From positions 56,589,324 to 56,653,323 of the forward strand of contig CM031595.1 of assembly GCA_018398815.1 (NCBI GenBank): 64,000 nt of DNA, written 5' to 3'. The stretch is from Conus ventricosus (taxonomy: Eukaryota; Mollusca; Gastropoda; Neogastropoda; Conidae). This document shows, piece after piece, positions 33,823-46,876 of the stretch; position 1 is the first letter of the stretch, and each line of letters opens with the position of its first letter. The position numbers and the translations under genes were made by a program. The notes below the pieces were generated by a model. It saw only the letters and a list, made by a program, of their open reading frames with translations, did no database searches and was not told the origin of the DNA.

Positions 33823-35585
33823 ATCTCCCCTGCTGACAGTTATGGTCTCCATAACTTTGCCCATCCCCCGTTTGTACACAAAAATACATTAAAAAATATC
33901 CTTGGCGACAATATAACCCTCAACGGGTAAATTGTCAAGCAAAAATTACAACCAACAGTGTGACAGCACTTAAACCGACAAGGTGATTCCATTAGGATTC
34001 AAAACAAAAACTGTATCAGCACACATAACAAAATCAAACATGCCAAATGTTCATCAAAAAATCAATAGACTACAGCAAAAAAACAAATCATACAGACCAA
34101 GGAACAGAGGGACAGCAGTTTACAAAACCGATCGGGCCTAGGCTTACAACACCAAAACACCTCCCTGGGACTTAGAAGTGCCAATCTCGCGCTTTTCTGT
34201 CGCCTCCTAAACTGAGCATCGCATTCAGTAGGACATCGATTTCACCTTTTCCCAACAAGAGTCCATGTTCACTTGTAGCCCTCAAGTCTGTCATTTTTCA
34301 GATCTTCCTTTTTAAAGTAAATCTTGAAAATGCATCCTTCCCAACAAAGCATTCAGGGGCAGTATGGCCATTATTGCCTATACTGTCTTGACTCAGCATC
34401 GGTCAATCTTCATTCTTACATACCGGATGCAAGATAACTTCTTTTTTGTTTCTTTAACGGTAGTGTTTTCATACCCCATTAAATGTCCACATTGAATACA
34501 CCGATGCAACCAACATTTCTTCACAAAACCTTCAAAAACAAAATTCAATGTTCAACAAACATCTGCAGCAATACACGCAAATGAACTGCCTTTTCAGCCA
34601 AGTTGGAGCATTATCAAACAACCCAACAAAAAACCTTTCCCAACAACAACAAAAAAAAAAGTGTCCACTTGGCTGAATAATTCACATGCCCATGTCAAAA
34701 AAAAGAACCAAAAAACAACAAAAGATTCCAAAAGAGGAGGAGGTGCATGCCTATCCTAACATGCTACATTCTTACTTCCACTTCCAGCGTGGGGGAGGTT
34801 GAGTGCGCGCTTCACCAGCCAACAGCAACACTACTCTGACTGAGACAAGTCCACACAGTCATACTGTGTCAGCACGTTGTGCATGATCTCTTAATGCCCA
34901 ATTCTAAAAAAACCCCATCTGACTTTTGAGTCGCTTAATATCAACGACCACATAGTCTGGCAAACTACGTCACACACAACAAAGTTCATGCCATTGTTGG
35001 CAACAGGGACGCAGTAGAATACAAAAAAAGAAAAAAAAATGTACATGATTGAAAAAAAAATACATTTGTTTATTCAAGTGATAGTCACCAAATTACTCAC
35101 ACATGCAGACTTCAGCTAAAAAAATTACGCCTGTCTGCCTAACCAGGTGAAGTGAAGAGAAACAGTGTTTCACAAAAATACCTTTAGACAGCACACCACT
35201 CTGAGTACTGTTTAACTGTAAGTAACAGAGGCATGGAGCATCTCTCGCCATGCCCTAACAGGAGTATTACCGATTTACGTTCGTTTCCACCCTTGTGGTC
35301 ATTATCTGACACGTCAGTTTGCAAGGGACGAAAGTGATTGAACTCAATGTGATGAGGAACGGGATAGATTTTGTTCCCGGAATCCAAATGGGGTAAATTC
35401 AGGATGCGCCTTGCAAACTGATTGTCTGATAACGACCAAAACAAAACGCAAACCGAAAACACGAACACTATGTTTTATAGCCCAGCCAAAAACAAAGAAA
35501 CTCCCTGCTGCTTTATACACGACAAAACAACACACGTACTACTCTGTCATAGCTCCATCAAAAGCAGCGAACATAGCGCTAATGA
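33823..35585 (-). repeat. Gypsy 3' internal region, copy B
   Basis: Same as 27594-29362 but continuous at its upper end with the pol-side sequence of the gypsy element. No gene is seen. Confidence 0.8.
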
Positions 35586-35869
35586 ATTCACCCTATTTGC
35601 ACATGTACCATGCCATCGCTCTGCAGCGAGTGCTTTCCTTCATAGTGCAAATTCATCATCTTTCAAACACAAAAAAAAAAAGTCTACCGCGACATGGCCC
35701 ACATTATGTCCAGCAGAATGTCAATAAGCAAAGGGACTTCTATCAAGGATAAAACACGATTTGTTTCAACCACAGTGAAAAAAAAATCTTCCTCACACAT
35801 CAAAAACACAAATCATTAAAACTCATTTCCGTCAAAAAAAAAAACTTCACTGAGAAAAAAACTCTCATG

Positions 35870-36330
35870 AACCATGGCAGTCATTACCAGACTAGCAAAG
35901 AGCGATCAGTCCCGGACTCTTACTATTATGTTAGAAACGTCTTACACCTTTGTTCTGCCTTGCAGACCTGTGCAGAGACTTCTTGGGGCGGGGGGGAAAG
36001 TGATGAAAAAGAAATCTCCTGATTTCCACCCTAATCTCCTCCTCTACCCATCCAAACCATCCCATGGTTTATGGCGTAAGGGCCAGCCTAGCCACACTTA
36101 ATTCACCCCTTTTCCCAGAAAGGTTTTTAAACCTTCAAATCAGCACCTAGTACCTGTTCCATATCACCACTTTATCTCCACCCCGGAGATCCACAGTGGA
36201 CTGTTTATGCCAGTATTGTACAAAGGCAGCTTCCTGGAATGCTCCCCCGCTTTGTCAAAAGCCATCTGCAATCGCTTTAGCTTGTCTTCCAGCCATTTTC
36301 CAAGGTGCTAACTTCCAGACACCTTCATAT
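35870..36330 (-). pseudogene. Diverged second copy of the gypsy integrase C-terminal region
   Basis: The order of matches to 37015-37640 is preserved: 'cagactaacaaag...cccggactcttac...ttagaaacgt', then 'catccaaaccatccc', then 'gctcccccgctttgtc'. Identity is clearly lower than between LTR copies. The minus-strand frames are heavily broken. It lies downstream of the intact-looking integrase end and suggests an old internal duplication or recombination between related elements. Confidence 0.55.
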
Positions 36331-37014
36331 TCCTACATTAAAACATGGATCATTAAAACTTATTTCAGTCAAAAAGAAAACTGACAAAAAACCAACAACA
36401 TAATTCATAGTAGTCATGACTCGTAGTGAGCGACTGGGGACAAAAGTTACGCACATCAGTTCTACACATGAATACATGAACACTGGACCTTATAGAGAAC
36501 ACATCTTCTTCAGGTTCCAGTATCTGGTAGCGTGTGAACTCGTTTAACCCTGTTGGATACTCACACTATACTCGAGAGTCCCAGTCAGTTCACTCTGACT
36601 TCGTTCAGTGCAGAAATTTGTGGGAAGAGGTTGTGGAAAAAGATAGATAAAAGATATGGTAGACAGAAAGGACAGTAGAGACGACCGTACAGGCAAAGGA
36701 GGAGACAGGGTTACTGAGAGCGATAGGAAAAGGGGACATTACTAGCACAGAAATGTCCAGAAGGAGGGGGAACTATTTGTACAAAAGACCCCCGGCATCC
36801 CCACGGGGATCAGTGAACACATCAACTACTACAACAACAGCAGTGCCCTAATCTCAAGCTGGGAAGGAAATATGACATGAGTGGTGAGAATGGATTAAAG
36901 GGGACGGAAAATGGGGAGTGAAGGGGGGGGGGGGGGGGGGGAAGGGGCGGTCCGTACGGAAAGAAGGGAGAAGGTGGGAACAAATAGGGGAGGTATGACA
37001 ACTCCAGATGTGCA
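36331..37014. other. Gypsy 3' internal region with no recognised gene
   Basis: Contains a 19-base G run (36923-36941) and G/A-rich stretches. No open frame of interest. Confidence 0.5.
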
Positions 37015-37055
37015 CAGTCACTGGCAGACTAACAAAGGGCTATTAGCCCGGACTC

Positions 37056-38400
37056 TTACATTAGAAACGTTCGGACGCCTTTGTTTAGCCTGGCAGACCT
37101 GCGAGAGGCTGCTGCATTGCAGGGTGGGACGAGGGCCGGGCGACCTGGCCTTTGGAGCCATGGCCACGCCTGGCTGAGGGCCGGCCAGAACAGGGGCAAT
37201 GACTGCTGACGTGCGGCTGCTCGAATGAACCCACGCTCGGCCGAACAATGTGCCACTGCCGATACCTCGTTTACCGTTGGCCGTTCATCGTCTACGGGTT
37301 CTGGTGGCTGGAGCTCCTTGGTTCCCATGGGTTTGGGGGCAAGTGGTGGAAAGAATCTTCTGACTTCTGTCCTAGTCACCTTCTTTTCCCCATCCAAACC
37401 ATCCCTCGGCCTGATGGTGTACGGGCCACCTCCTGCATCCGGCACCTGTGTCACCTCGTACACCTTTCTTCTCCCCAGAAATCCTGGATTTTACTTCTTC
37501 CGCGGTACCTCACCTTGTGACCACATAGTCTCCTACCCGAAGATCAGACGTGGGGTTTCCTTTTTCATGCCAGTCCTTGCGTACAGAGGCGGCTTTCTGC
37601 AGGTGCTCCCCCGCTTTGTCGTGAGCCAACTTCAACCGTTCGAGATGACCTCTCAACCACTCTCCGGGGTACTGAGCCTCCCACTCTGACTTGTCATTAC
37701 CTAGGAGGAGATCAATGGGAAGGCGGGGTTCTCGTCCAAACATAAGGTAGAATGGGGAGAACCCCTGTTGATGAATGAGTGTACAATACACATGGGTCAG
37801 CTCACAAATGTGTTTTGTCCAACCCCTTTTCTGCTCTGGCGACAATGTTTTCAGCAGGTTTGCATCGTCCTGTTGAACCTTTCACATTGCCCATTGCCTT
37901 CTGGGTGATAGGATGTTGTGCGTGACTTGCCATACCGTAGTGTTCGCACAACTGGTTCATGACGGCCGACTCAAAACTGCGGCCTTTGTCAGAGTGGAGC
38001 CGCTGCGGCACACCAAGTGCACAATCCAGTGCTTGACCACAGCTTTAGCCACTGTCTCCGCAGTTTGGTCACGGGTGGGGACGGTGACTGTATATTTAGT
38101 GAAAATGTCTGTCAGAACCAGAACATTCTCTCTAACCGTCAGACGATGGCTCCAAGACCGTGAAATCCATTGCGACCACCTCCAGAGGTTTTTGAGGAAA
38201 GAAGGTGTCCCATGGGGCAGTGAGCTTTAGTGGCAGGTTTCTTGGCAAGCTGACAACGTTCACAGCGTCTACACCACTCCTGGACATCCAGATGTATGTG
38301 TGGCCAAACGCCCCGCGCACGGAGAGTCTGCAATGTTCGCTCTGGGCCCATGGTCCCCACCTGTCATGCGCAAATGACAACACTTTCCCCTGCATGGATT
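37056..38400 (-). pseudogene. Gypsy integrase
   Basis: Minus-strand order: zinc-binding region around GVWPHIHLDVQEWCRRCERC with the paired cysteines, then FTVLEPSSDG near the first catalytic aspartate, then [20 protein letters not shown] with the second. A [12 protein letters not shown] block near 37880 (one base out of frame) supplies the glutamate. The C-terminal part, HQQGFSPFYLMFGREPRLPI and LRVGDYVVTR, is a typical Ty3/gypsy integrase tail. It inserts the element DNA into the genome. At least four frame changes occur. Downstream, 37056-37463 continues as a Pro-rich extension. Confidence 0.8.
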
Positions 38401-38593
38401 CTGGGACAACTATCTGGTGACCTCACCCAGTAAAGGATCAATGATCCTCCTGTACAGCAGCCCGTCTTGGAGCTCTAAGCCGCTTTAACTGACACATTAA
38501 AGCCTTAGCCCGTGGATCCATCTTAGAAAGCGTGACAGTGTCAGGCTTATTCTTGCCCAGAAAGGGAGAACCGAAACAATGCACGATCTTTAA

Positions 38594-40065
38594 CCCTCTG
38601 CCTACCGCATGACTTTGTGCTATATGACTATGAGAATACCATGCCAAGAGAGTAACTCCGCAACACATACACACTTGCCATAAAGAAACCTCAATAGAAA
38701 ATTTGTTTTTAACTTATCTATTCTGTAAAAATAATGAAAAAAATTCAAAGACATCACTCCATCCAAAACAGCCATTTTACCCCCACATATAGTGAACTGG
38801 TACACGAGGAAAAAAAAAACAAACGAACAGACTAACTGTACTTTGGTATTCTCAGTGCTAAAACAATTTTCCCTAAATTCACTGTACCCACAGAACATCA
38901 GGGATTGGGAGCACAGAGTGATTTTCCCCAATCTAAACAAAGTACTGAAACCTTCAGGAACAAAATAAAGTCATTCTGTAGGGTATGCACACTAAATAAT
39001 CAACTTTTATTGTGAAGCAAAAAAAAAACCCAAACTTCAACAATTTTTTTTAAAAACTGAAGGCATCACATAAAAGAAGATTTGTCTTCCCTAACTACTG
39101 ATGGGAAAAAAATAACAAGAACAGATACTGAATACTGGGCTTTAGATTGTGATGGAATTCAACAAAAATGTCTTTTGCACAAGTGCACGAGCAACCCCCC
39201 CCCAACACACACACTGTGGTGATGATGTACCTCTTTTTCCGGGCTCCTCTTTGCTTTTTGATAAACAGCCAGTTTTTATTTCAGGCCAGAGTTTATGTTC
39301 TCATCCTTTTCTGCTTGCTTTTGTGCACAAATAAATTTGTTTCTCGTTAAAAGTCTACCAAAATTCTTCTGAAATCAAAAAGCTAAAGGGGGATGCTCCT
39401 ACAGGCAAATCGTGGGACACACCCACTGACTGACCCGGTTTTCCTGGCTATCAAAACAAGGGAAACTTTTGGGGGGCTTCACTTCTTGTAGCCAACCACT
39501 CCAGTCAAGAATTAAAGTATCTCTAGAAAGTTTTTTTTTTTCGAATTTTCTTTTTTTGGGGGTCTGGGCCCAGCAGCAATGGGCTATTCGACATCGTCAT
39601 TATCACCCGCCTGAATCATTATTGATTCCGGCCTCAAATCAGTCAGCAGTCGATCTTTATTCATAACTAGGTCAAGTTTACTTTCCGAATCGTCTTGCTT
39701 CAATCTTCTTTAAGAGTGTAGCCCGCAAATACGCTCTCTTCATCAATATAAATTTTCAGAAAATGAATTCTGCAAGTTGCATATTTACTTGATCCGCCAT
39801 TTTCCCAGAAAATCTTCGCGAAAAAAAGCCGAACTTTGAAAATTCACAGCAGCGAAAACTACTCCACCAAAACTCATGCAACAAAAACCAAAATGGCGTC
39901 CAGAAACGGAAGTAACCGGAAGACTCTTCTGTCGCAATTGCATTCTGGGATATGCGATGGTGAAAGCGAAAGTCGTTGACCGATTTATTCACGGTCGATC
40001 TCGTCGATCCGTATTCAGAAGGAGGAAATCTCGCGTCGATCTCGTTCGATCCGGTAGGCATTGGG
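38594..40065 (-). mobile_element. piggyBac-like non-autonomous element, copy 1
   Basis: 1472 bp, flanked on both sides by TTAA (38590-38593 and 40066-40069). The ends read inward as CCCTCTGCCTACCG and CCCAATGCCTACCG, a 14-bp inverted repeat with two mismatches. TTAA targets and CCC-starting ends are the piggyBac hallmarks. Removing the element and one TTAA restores an uninterrupted gypsy reading frame. A nearly identical copy is at 55478-56956. Confidence 0.85.
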
Positions 40066-40215
40066 TTAATCTGTGCTTTCTCTCCACTGCTGTTGATTCA
40101 CTGAAGGCAAAGCACTTGCCCACCAGTCTCCCTTTTCTCCTCAGTCACTGCCGGCTGCCCCCCGGGAGTGCTTTTTGCAATGTCACTCAGTGCGGGGATG
40201 AAGCCGAATGGACAG

Positions 40216-40656
40216 TCATGTGGCTCGTCCGGGGCCTTGTCTACCCCTTGCACAAAAGGATACTGCCATCAGCTCTTCCTCCTCTCCCCCTAGCTTGCTC
40301 CACGGGGTGTCTAGAGAGCGCGTCAGCATTGACGTTTTCTCTCCCTGATGGGTATTTGACTGGAAAAAGTCAAACGAGGCCATTTTCTGCCGCCCACCGT
40401 TTTTCGACTGCACCCAGCTTGGCTGCCCTGTAAATGACTCAACGGTTGTATCCGTGAACCCCTTCCGTGTGGGCTCCCACCCAAATAGTGTCGAAATTTC
40501 TCGCACATTGCCCACTTCAGGGCCAGTAACTCGAGCTTCATGCTGCTGTACTGTTTTCATTGTGTCCTTCCCCTGGCCTCGTGCCCTGCTGGCATAAGCA
40601 ATGACCCTTTTCTTCCCATTCTGGTCTTGAGAGAGCACTGCGCAAAAGCCCGTCAA
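40216..40656 (-). pseudogene. Gypsy RNase H domain
   Basis: Contains FCAVLSQDQNGKKRVIAYAS, the usual start of the gypsy RNase H, then LELLALKWAMCEKFRHYL, which carries the second acidic residue. In another frame comes a TDTTVESF-like segment. The domain degrades the RNA strand during reverse transcription. It lies between the LINE insertion and a piggyBac-like insertion, and is broken by at least two frame shifts. Confidence 0.7.
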
Positions 40657-41610
40657 GGCTGGCGTCCGTCTCTAGGATAAAAGGAAGGGTGAAATCTGCA
40701 TAGCCTAACACGGGGGCAGAGGTCAGTGCGTGAAATCGGGCATGAAAGGAGGTGTGGCAGCTAGCGCCCCCAATCTTCAGAGAACTTTTTACTCGTGTAC
40801 TCTTTCTTTTCCGCCCCTTTTTCTCTTTTGAAGGTCTTGACTAACAGCTGGTTTAGGGGATTCCTCCGGGGGGTTGCGACCTTGTCGTGGTCGGGGCTTG
40901 CGTGGTCCCGTGATCCCTTAGGTTTTGCTGGCGGGGGCATCAATACTCAAGATAGGCGGTTTTTTAAAAACTGCTTCTAGGCCTGAGAGGTGCAGATGCT
41001 GTTTGGCCTAAGCACAACGTGGTAAGGAGTTGATGCCCCGGTAGGGCTTCCCATGTCAGAAGGCTAAGGGTGAGGATCCTGACTAAGAGTAACCCGCCTT
41101 TCTCCTTTTCCTTGTTTTCTGCCTCCCTTATTTGGCCCTTTTCTATCTTCGTCTCCCCTTCATGTCTTCTTTTTCCACTCCTTTTCTCTCTGTGGTCTCC
41201 TTAAGATCCGCCGTGTTTGCCGTGCGGTGCGACCTGTGTCGGAGGGGAATGAGGTCCTTTGGGATTGAGAGGGCCAGTGCTTGGGGAGGCCTGTGCTCTC
41301 AACACATCACTTGGCTCGACCTCTCCTAGACAGGGAGTACACTTTGGCCCGGGTGTACTTATCGGCTCCCCTTCTTGGGGCTGGGTAAAGACAAGCAGTT
41401 CCCCTGCTGGCCATGTGAACCCCTGCATGCTCAGCTCTCTGTCCCCGGGAGTTGAGCATGATCAGGGGGGATAGGTTAGTTGCTTCCGTTTGTCGTATGC
41501 CCTCTCCCGAAGCCTGGAAGGGGTCAAGACATTGGTTTCTTGGCCCTGGCCCCTTAGTTGGACTCCAAGGTGGGTGGGTAAGGGAGGGATGAAATATAAA
41601 AAAAATAAAC

Positions 41611-42900
41611 ATGGCTTTATCAAAAAACAACCCCCCCAAAAGGAAGGGGAAAGGGGGCATCCCCTATTTCAGGGGAAGATTATTCGGGACAGCGATTCTG
41701 ACACGGAGGTACGACAGAGAACAGGTTTCGGGGCTTCCTGGCTCGTGGTGGAAGGGACGGAGCAGGAAAGACCCCTTTCACCCTGAGCCCTTTTGCTATT
41801 CAAAAGGGCTTTCAAGGCTTAGCAGGTGACCCTCAGTCCGTCAAAAGGTTGAGGAATGGATCTTTTCTAGTTCAATGTCGATCAAGAAAACAATCTGAAC
41901 AGCGTTGAGGGCAACAAAATTAGTGGATAGGAGATCAGGGTGACTCCCCAAAAAACAGTTAAATTCATCAAAAGGTGTGATTCGCTGCAGAGATCTAACG
42001 GGTGTCTCAGGGCAGAAATAAAAAGGGAACTGGCGTCCCAGGGGTGACGGAGGTGCGCAGGGTGACAGTCAAGAAAGGTGCAGGGGAGGGTGGCCACCAA
42101 CACCCCTTTCTGACCTTCTGCAACCCTGTGCTGCCTCCAGTCATCAATTTGGGCTACCTGAACGTCCGTGTTCACGTATGTCCCGTCCCCGTTGAGATGC
42201 TTCAGGGCCAGAAAGGTTTGGACATGTCAAGACCGCTGTTCTGGGCAGGAGGTGTGCGTTGTTTGCTGCAAGGCAAATCCCCTGATGGGGGCCCTGCAAA
42301 GATCCGGCAAACATTGTGCTAACTGCGGTGGCGATCATCCCTCCTCTTCACGAAACTGTCCTCTTTGGATTCAGGAATCCACCATTCAACGAATAAACAG
42401 AAAAGAAGATCTCCTTTTTTGAAGCCCGCAAGCAGGTTGTGGGCATCACGCCCACAGCATCTTCATATGCTTCGGCCGTAAAGAAAGATTCCCACCGGTC
42501 AGTCTGCTGTCAGACTGATGATTATTTTTTTCCAAAACACTGCAAGGAAGAACTGTCAAAATCTGGTGGAAGCAGGTCCACCACCTCCCCCAACCCACAG
42601 TGAATGCCCCTGGTGGAGGCAAAAAAAACCGCCACCCCTCAGACTGCCCAGCAAATCTAAAACATCTGCTGCTGGGCAGATTAAAAGCAGCAGTCCCGCC
42701 TCGAACTCCTCGTCCCCAAAGCCCGTGCGGGCAAGGGAGTTCAAAACCCCGTGTGGAGATGGTGGAGTTGAGGAAAAAACCTCCACCACTCCTCAAATTT
42801 CCAGACCTCCACCATCTCCAAACTCCAGGGGCCCTTTTTCACCTCGGGGAAGTCTGCCAGCAGGTCCAAAGACCAACACAGTCCCGTGAAACTAAATAAT
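41611..42900 (+). pseudogene. LINE ORF1, copy 2, broken
   Basis: The start MALSKNNPPKRKGKG corresponds to the start of copy 1 ORF1. The third zinc knuckle is still readable as CANCGGDHPSSSRNC near 42320-42370, and the first two are disrupted. Several frame shifts lie in G-runs and A-runs. Confidence 0.65.
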
Positions 42901-42969
42901 AAGTTCACATCCATTGGCCGCAGATGCAGAAAGAGGAGATGACCTGATCTCTCTCCTTTTTGCCCTCTG

Positions 42970-45900
42970 CACCAGGATAGTACAATATTCCATTGGAATA
43001 TCCGTGGACTAAATTCCAACTTGAGGAGCTGCAGCTTCTGGGTCAGTCTATAAAACCTTCCGTCGTGGCTCTTCAGGAAACCCAAATTCAAAGCCAGAAG
43101 ACCTTTACTCTTTCTGGCTTTAATATTCTTTCAAACCCTGCACAACCACCACGTTAGGACTGTCGGGCGGGGTTGCCCTTCTCCTACACAAAACTTTGTT
43201 ATATAGCCCTTCACTTTGTCTACCTCCCTTCAGGCGTAGCTGCAAGAGTCACTCTCCACAAGACTGTGACAATTTTGTCCCTTTATCTTCCCACCTTCTG
43301 TCCCGTTTGTCGTCAGGACCTTGTCAGTCTGATAAGAGAACTTCCTCGACCTTTTTTGCTGTTGGGTGACTTTAACGGTCACAATCCTCTTTGGGGTAGT
43401 GCAGTTCGTCATCCAGAGGTCCCGCTAATTGGGATGTCCTTTCGGATTTAGAATTTTTGTTGTCTGAACGACGGATCGCAACTTACCTCCACTCTTCCCA
43501 GGTTTCACTTTCGTGTTTAGATTTGTCGGTTTGTGACCCCTCCTGGTCCTGGACTATGAGTGGTTCTGTCCAAGACGATCTGCAAAGGAAGTGACCATTT
43601 CCCTGTTCTTTTACAGCCCATATTTAAATGAACCGCCTCTGTCTCTCAACATCTCAATTATAAGAAAGCAAACTGGGATCTAATTTGCTGCCACTATTTC
43701 TAAGGAATTCCAGGACACTGATTTTTTTCAGAGTCCGGGCCCAGCGAATCACTGACTAACACTATGATCAAATGTGCTAAAGCCTGTATTCCAGTGTCTT
43801 CCGAAAAACTTCAAATGCCAAAAACACCCTGGTTCGATTCAAATGCCAAAAATTTCCAAAGTTTAGAAAACGGGCTCAGCGTCAGGTATACCAACGACCT
43901 TCGGGTCCCAACGCTCGAGCCCATCAGAAACTCCGTCTAAATCAAGACACACTTTTAAAATCAGTAAAAAGTCGGTCCTGGAGAAGCTTCTGCTCCAGGG
44001 TGACATCAAAAAATTCCAAGAAAAAAGTGTGGAACATCATTAAAAAAATCAAAGGGAAGAACACCTGCCCACTGTGAAACCCTCTCAAGTTTTCGATTCT
44101 TTTAAAAACAGACAAAAAAGCAGTTGCTAATCTGCTTGCTTCAACCATTGAAAAAAATTCCTCCTCTTCTAATAAATTTAGCCACTTTTGTCAAAAACAA
44201 AGCCCTAAAAGAAAAATCACCCTGCAACTTTTCATCCGACAACATGGAAGACTACAATCTTCCTTTCACGTTAAACGAGCTGAAATCTGCTTACTTTTTT
44301 TGCAGCGATTTTCCCCTCCAGGTATAGATGAAATTCATTATCAACTATTTAAAAATCTTTTCCGCAAGAAGGTCAAACATCCTGTTACAGGTATTTCACC
44401 ATGTGTGGACTACAGGTTGCTTTCCACCCTCTTGGCGGAAGCCCTCATTATTCCCATCCCCAAACCTGGAAAAGATCTTTTCTAATCCATCAAACTACCG
44501 TCCCAAAGCTTTTACCAGCTGTGCGTAAACTGAAGGAGAAAAAGGTCAACGCTAGGCTCATGGGAAACTTGAAACCGATGGCCTTTTGGCGAAAAACAGT
44601 GGGTTTCCGCAAACATCGGAGTACAGTTGACCATTTGATTCGTCTGGAATCTACCCTTTGGAATGCCTTTCTGAACAAACAGCATGCAGTGGCAATTTTC
44701 TTTGACTTGGAGAAGGCCTTACGATACTACCGGAAGTCGGGGATACTTTTGATCCCACGATCTGGGTTTTCCCAGGTCATCTTCCGCTTTTCATTCAAAA
44801 TTTTTGGCAGAACGACAGTTTCAGGTCCGGGTTGGCACCACTCTTTCTGATGTCCACGAGCATGATTGGGTGTTCCACAGGGGAGCATACTGTCTCCTGC
44901 CCTCTTAAATATTAAGATCAACAACATTGTTCAATCAGTTCAGCAGGGGTTCCCGACTGCTCATTGTTTGTGGATGATTTCGCTGTCTACGCAACTGGAA
45001 GCCTGGGACCCGAGTGTCCAGCGCAGGCTCCAGCTTTGCGTAGATAAAATCCATCAGTGGGGGGATGAAAACGGTTTCCACCTTTTCTGCTTCAAAGACA
45101 CAGTGTATTCACTTCCATACTTTCCGTCAGTTTTTTTCCAGATCCCGAACTTCAAGTAGGGAAATCTCCCCCTTCCAGCTGTTAAAGAGGGCCAAATTTC
45201 TGGGAGTCATTTTGACCAGAAACCTTACCTTTCTCAGCCACACAAAAATCTTAAAACTGCATGCCAGAAAGCACTGAATATTCTGCGGGGTTTTAAACGC
45301 ACACCGACTGGGGCGCTGAAAGAAAACATTGCTGCACCTCTACAGAGCCCTGGTCCGTTCCAAACTGGGCTATGGTTTTGCTGTCTACGGCTCCGCAAGA
45401 CCCTCTTACCTCAAACTTTTGGACCCTATCCACCATCAAGGGCTTCGTCTCTGTCTTGGAGCGTTCCGCACCACCCCTGTTGTACAGCCTGTACGCAGAG
45501 GCGGCGAACCTTCGTTGTCCAACCGCAGGCTGAAACGTCTTTAAAAATTTTTAATCCGACTGTTCTCAGAACCGCAGAATCCTGCCTATGAAATGTGTCT
45601 TTGATCCTCCGTTCCAAAGTAAGTTTGAAAACAACCCTAAATGTATTCCGCCGTTTGGTCTTCGTATGCAGCCTCACGTGCGGAATGCAGGTCTAGACCT
45701 AGGTGTAGTATCTGATTTTTCCAAGTTTCCGGATCAACCACCGTGGACCTTCTTCACGCCAGAGATTCGTTTTGATCTTGCAGCTTTTCGCAAAGAGTCT
45801 ACCAGCTCTCTGGCGTACAAGGGCATTGTATGCTGAGCTCTGTTCCAAACTTCCATCCTATCAAAAAGTTTTCACTGACGGTTCCAAGTCTGAAGATGGA

Positions 45901-46671
45901 GTGGCCTGTGCAGCCTACTGCCCTGGGGCTCCTTCTCAGATACTGTTGGAACATATTCATTCCGATGCTTCTGTCTATTCTGCTGAACTTACCGCTCTGG
46001 TTTTGGCTTTGAAGATAATCTCGCATTCTTCCAAGAGGGACTTTCTGGTTCTGTCGGATTCGCTGTCAGCTTTGGAGGCCATAGCTGGCCGCAACCTTCA
46101 GCATCCAGAACTTTTACTTTTTTTTTAACTTTTTAGCAAGTTGAAGGCGGACGGTTACAACATTACTCTTGCTTGGGTTCCTGGTCATGTTGGCATCGGC
46201 GGGAACGAAATGGTTGATCGTTTAGCCAAGAACGCCACAAGAGAGAAACTGTCCAACATTTATATCCCCTGTTCAGATGTGAAACCCAAAATTAACGATT
46301 ATGTGAGAGACCTCTGGCAGGAGGATTGGAACACACAGACGAGTAACAAACTCTTTCAGATCCGTCCAAACCTTAAGGACTTCCTCCCATCCACGTCGGG
46401 AGGTCGTAAAGAGGAAACGGTTCTGTGCCGGCTGCACACCGGCCATTCGTATTTTACCCATGCTTACCTTTTAAAGAGTGAAGAAGCTCCGTGGTGCATT
46501 CCATGTCATGCGCCACTCACAATGAAACATGTTCTTTTAGAGTGTTGGGACTTGCGCGATGTGAGACACAAACATTTTACAGCGGAGTCCATGAAGATCC
46601 TGTTCAGGCATGTCCCGCCTGATGTGATCCTTGAGTTTTTGAGAGAGATTAACATTTTTCATCTGATTTAA
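42970..46671 (+). pseudogene. LINE ORF2, copy 2, broken
   Basis: Endonuclease remnants include LPRPFLLLGDFNGHNPLWGS (43340-43400). Reverse-transcriptase blocks GFRKHRSTVDHLIRLESTLW and the FVDD-type box near 44960 survive in separate frames. RNase H motifs FTDGSKSEDG (about 45870) and HVGIGGNEMVDRLAK (about 46190) are intact, but a TAA at 46126 separates the two halves, where copy 1 reads Glu. The C-terminal Cys/His segment, 46141-46671, is open to its natural stop. Confidence 0.8.
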
Positions 46672-46876
46672 GATTTTACGGAAGAAAGATTTTTAACAAA
46701 GTTTCTGGTGCGTTTGTAGACGATGTCATTTAATGAGATGTATGAAAGTGGGTTTTTTTTTAATTTTTTTTTATGACTGGTGAGTTGATTTTCACGTGGT
46801 GACAGCCCTGATATGGCCCTTTGCGGTCGGCTGGGCTATAAGCAACATTATCTTATCTTATCTGGTTTAGGGGATT

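Larger units (their letters stand above)
40863..46862 (+). mobile_element. Full-length I-clade LINE, copy 2
   Basis: Flanked by the 14-bp target duplication TGGTTTAGGGGATT (40849-40862 and 46863-46876). It is 6000 bp, the same length and domain order as copy 1, and ends in TTATC repeats. It is inserted between the reverse-transcriptase and RNase H parts of gypsy pol. More single-base deletions are present than in copy 1, especially at 41600-45400, while 45600-46700 is nearly identical to copy 1. Confidence 0.92.

Noticed and set aside
36900..37250. G/C-rich stretch as a possible host promoter or CpG island
   Set aside because: It is continuous with the gypsy integrase extension and 3' region and has a related diverged copy at 35870, so it is element sequence.
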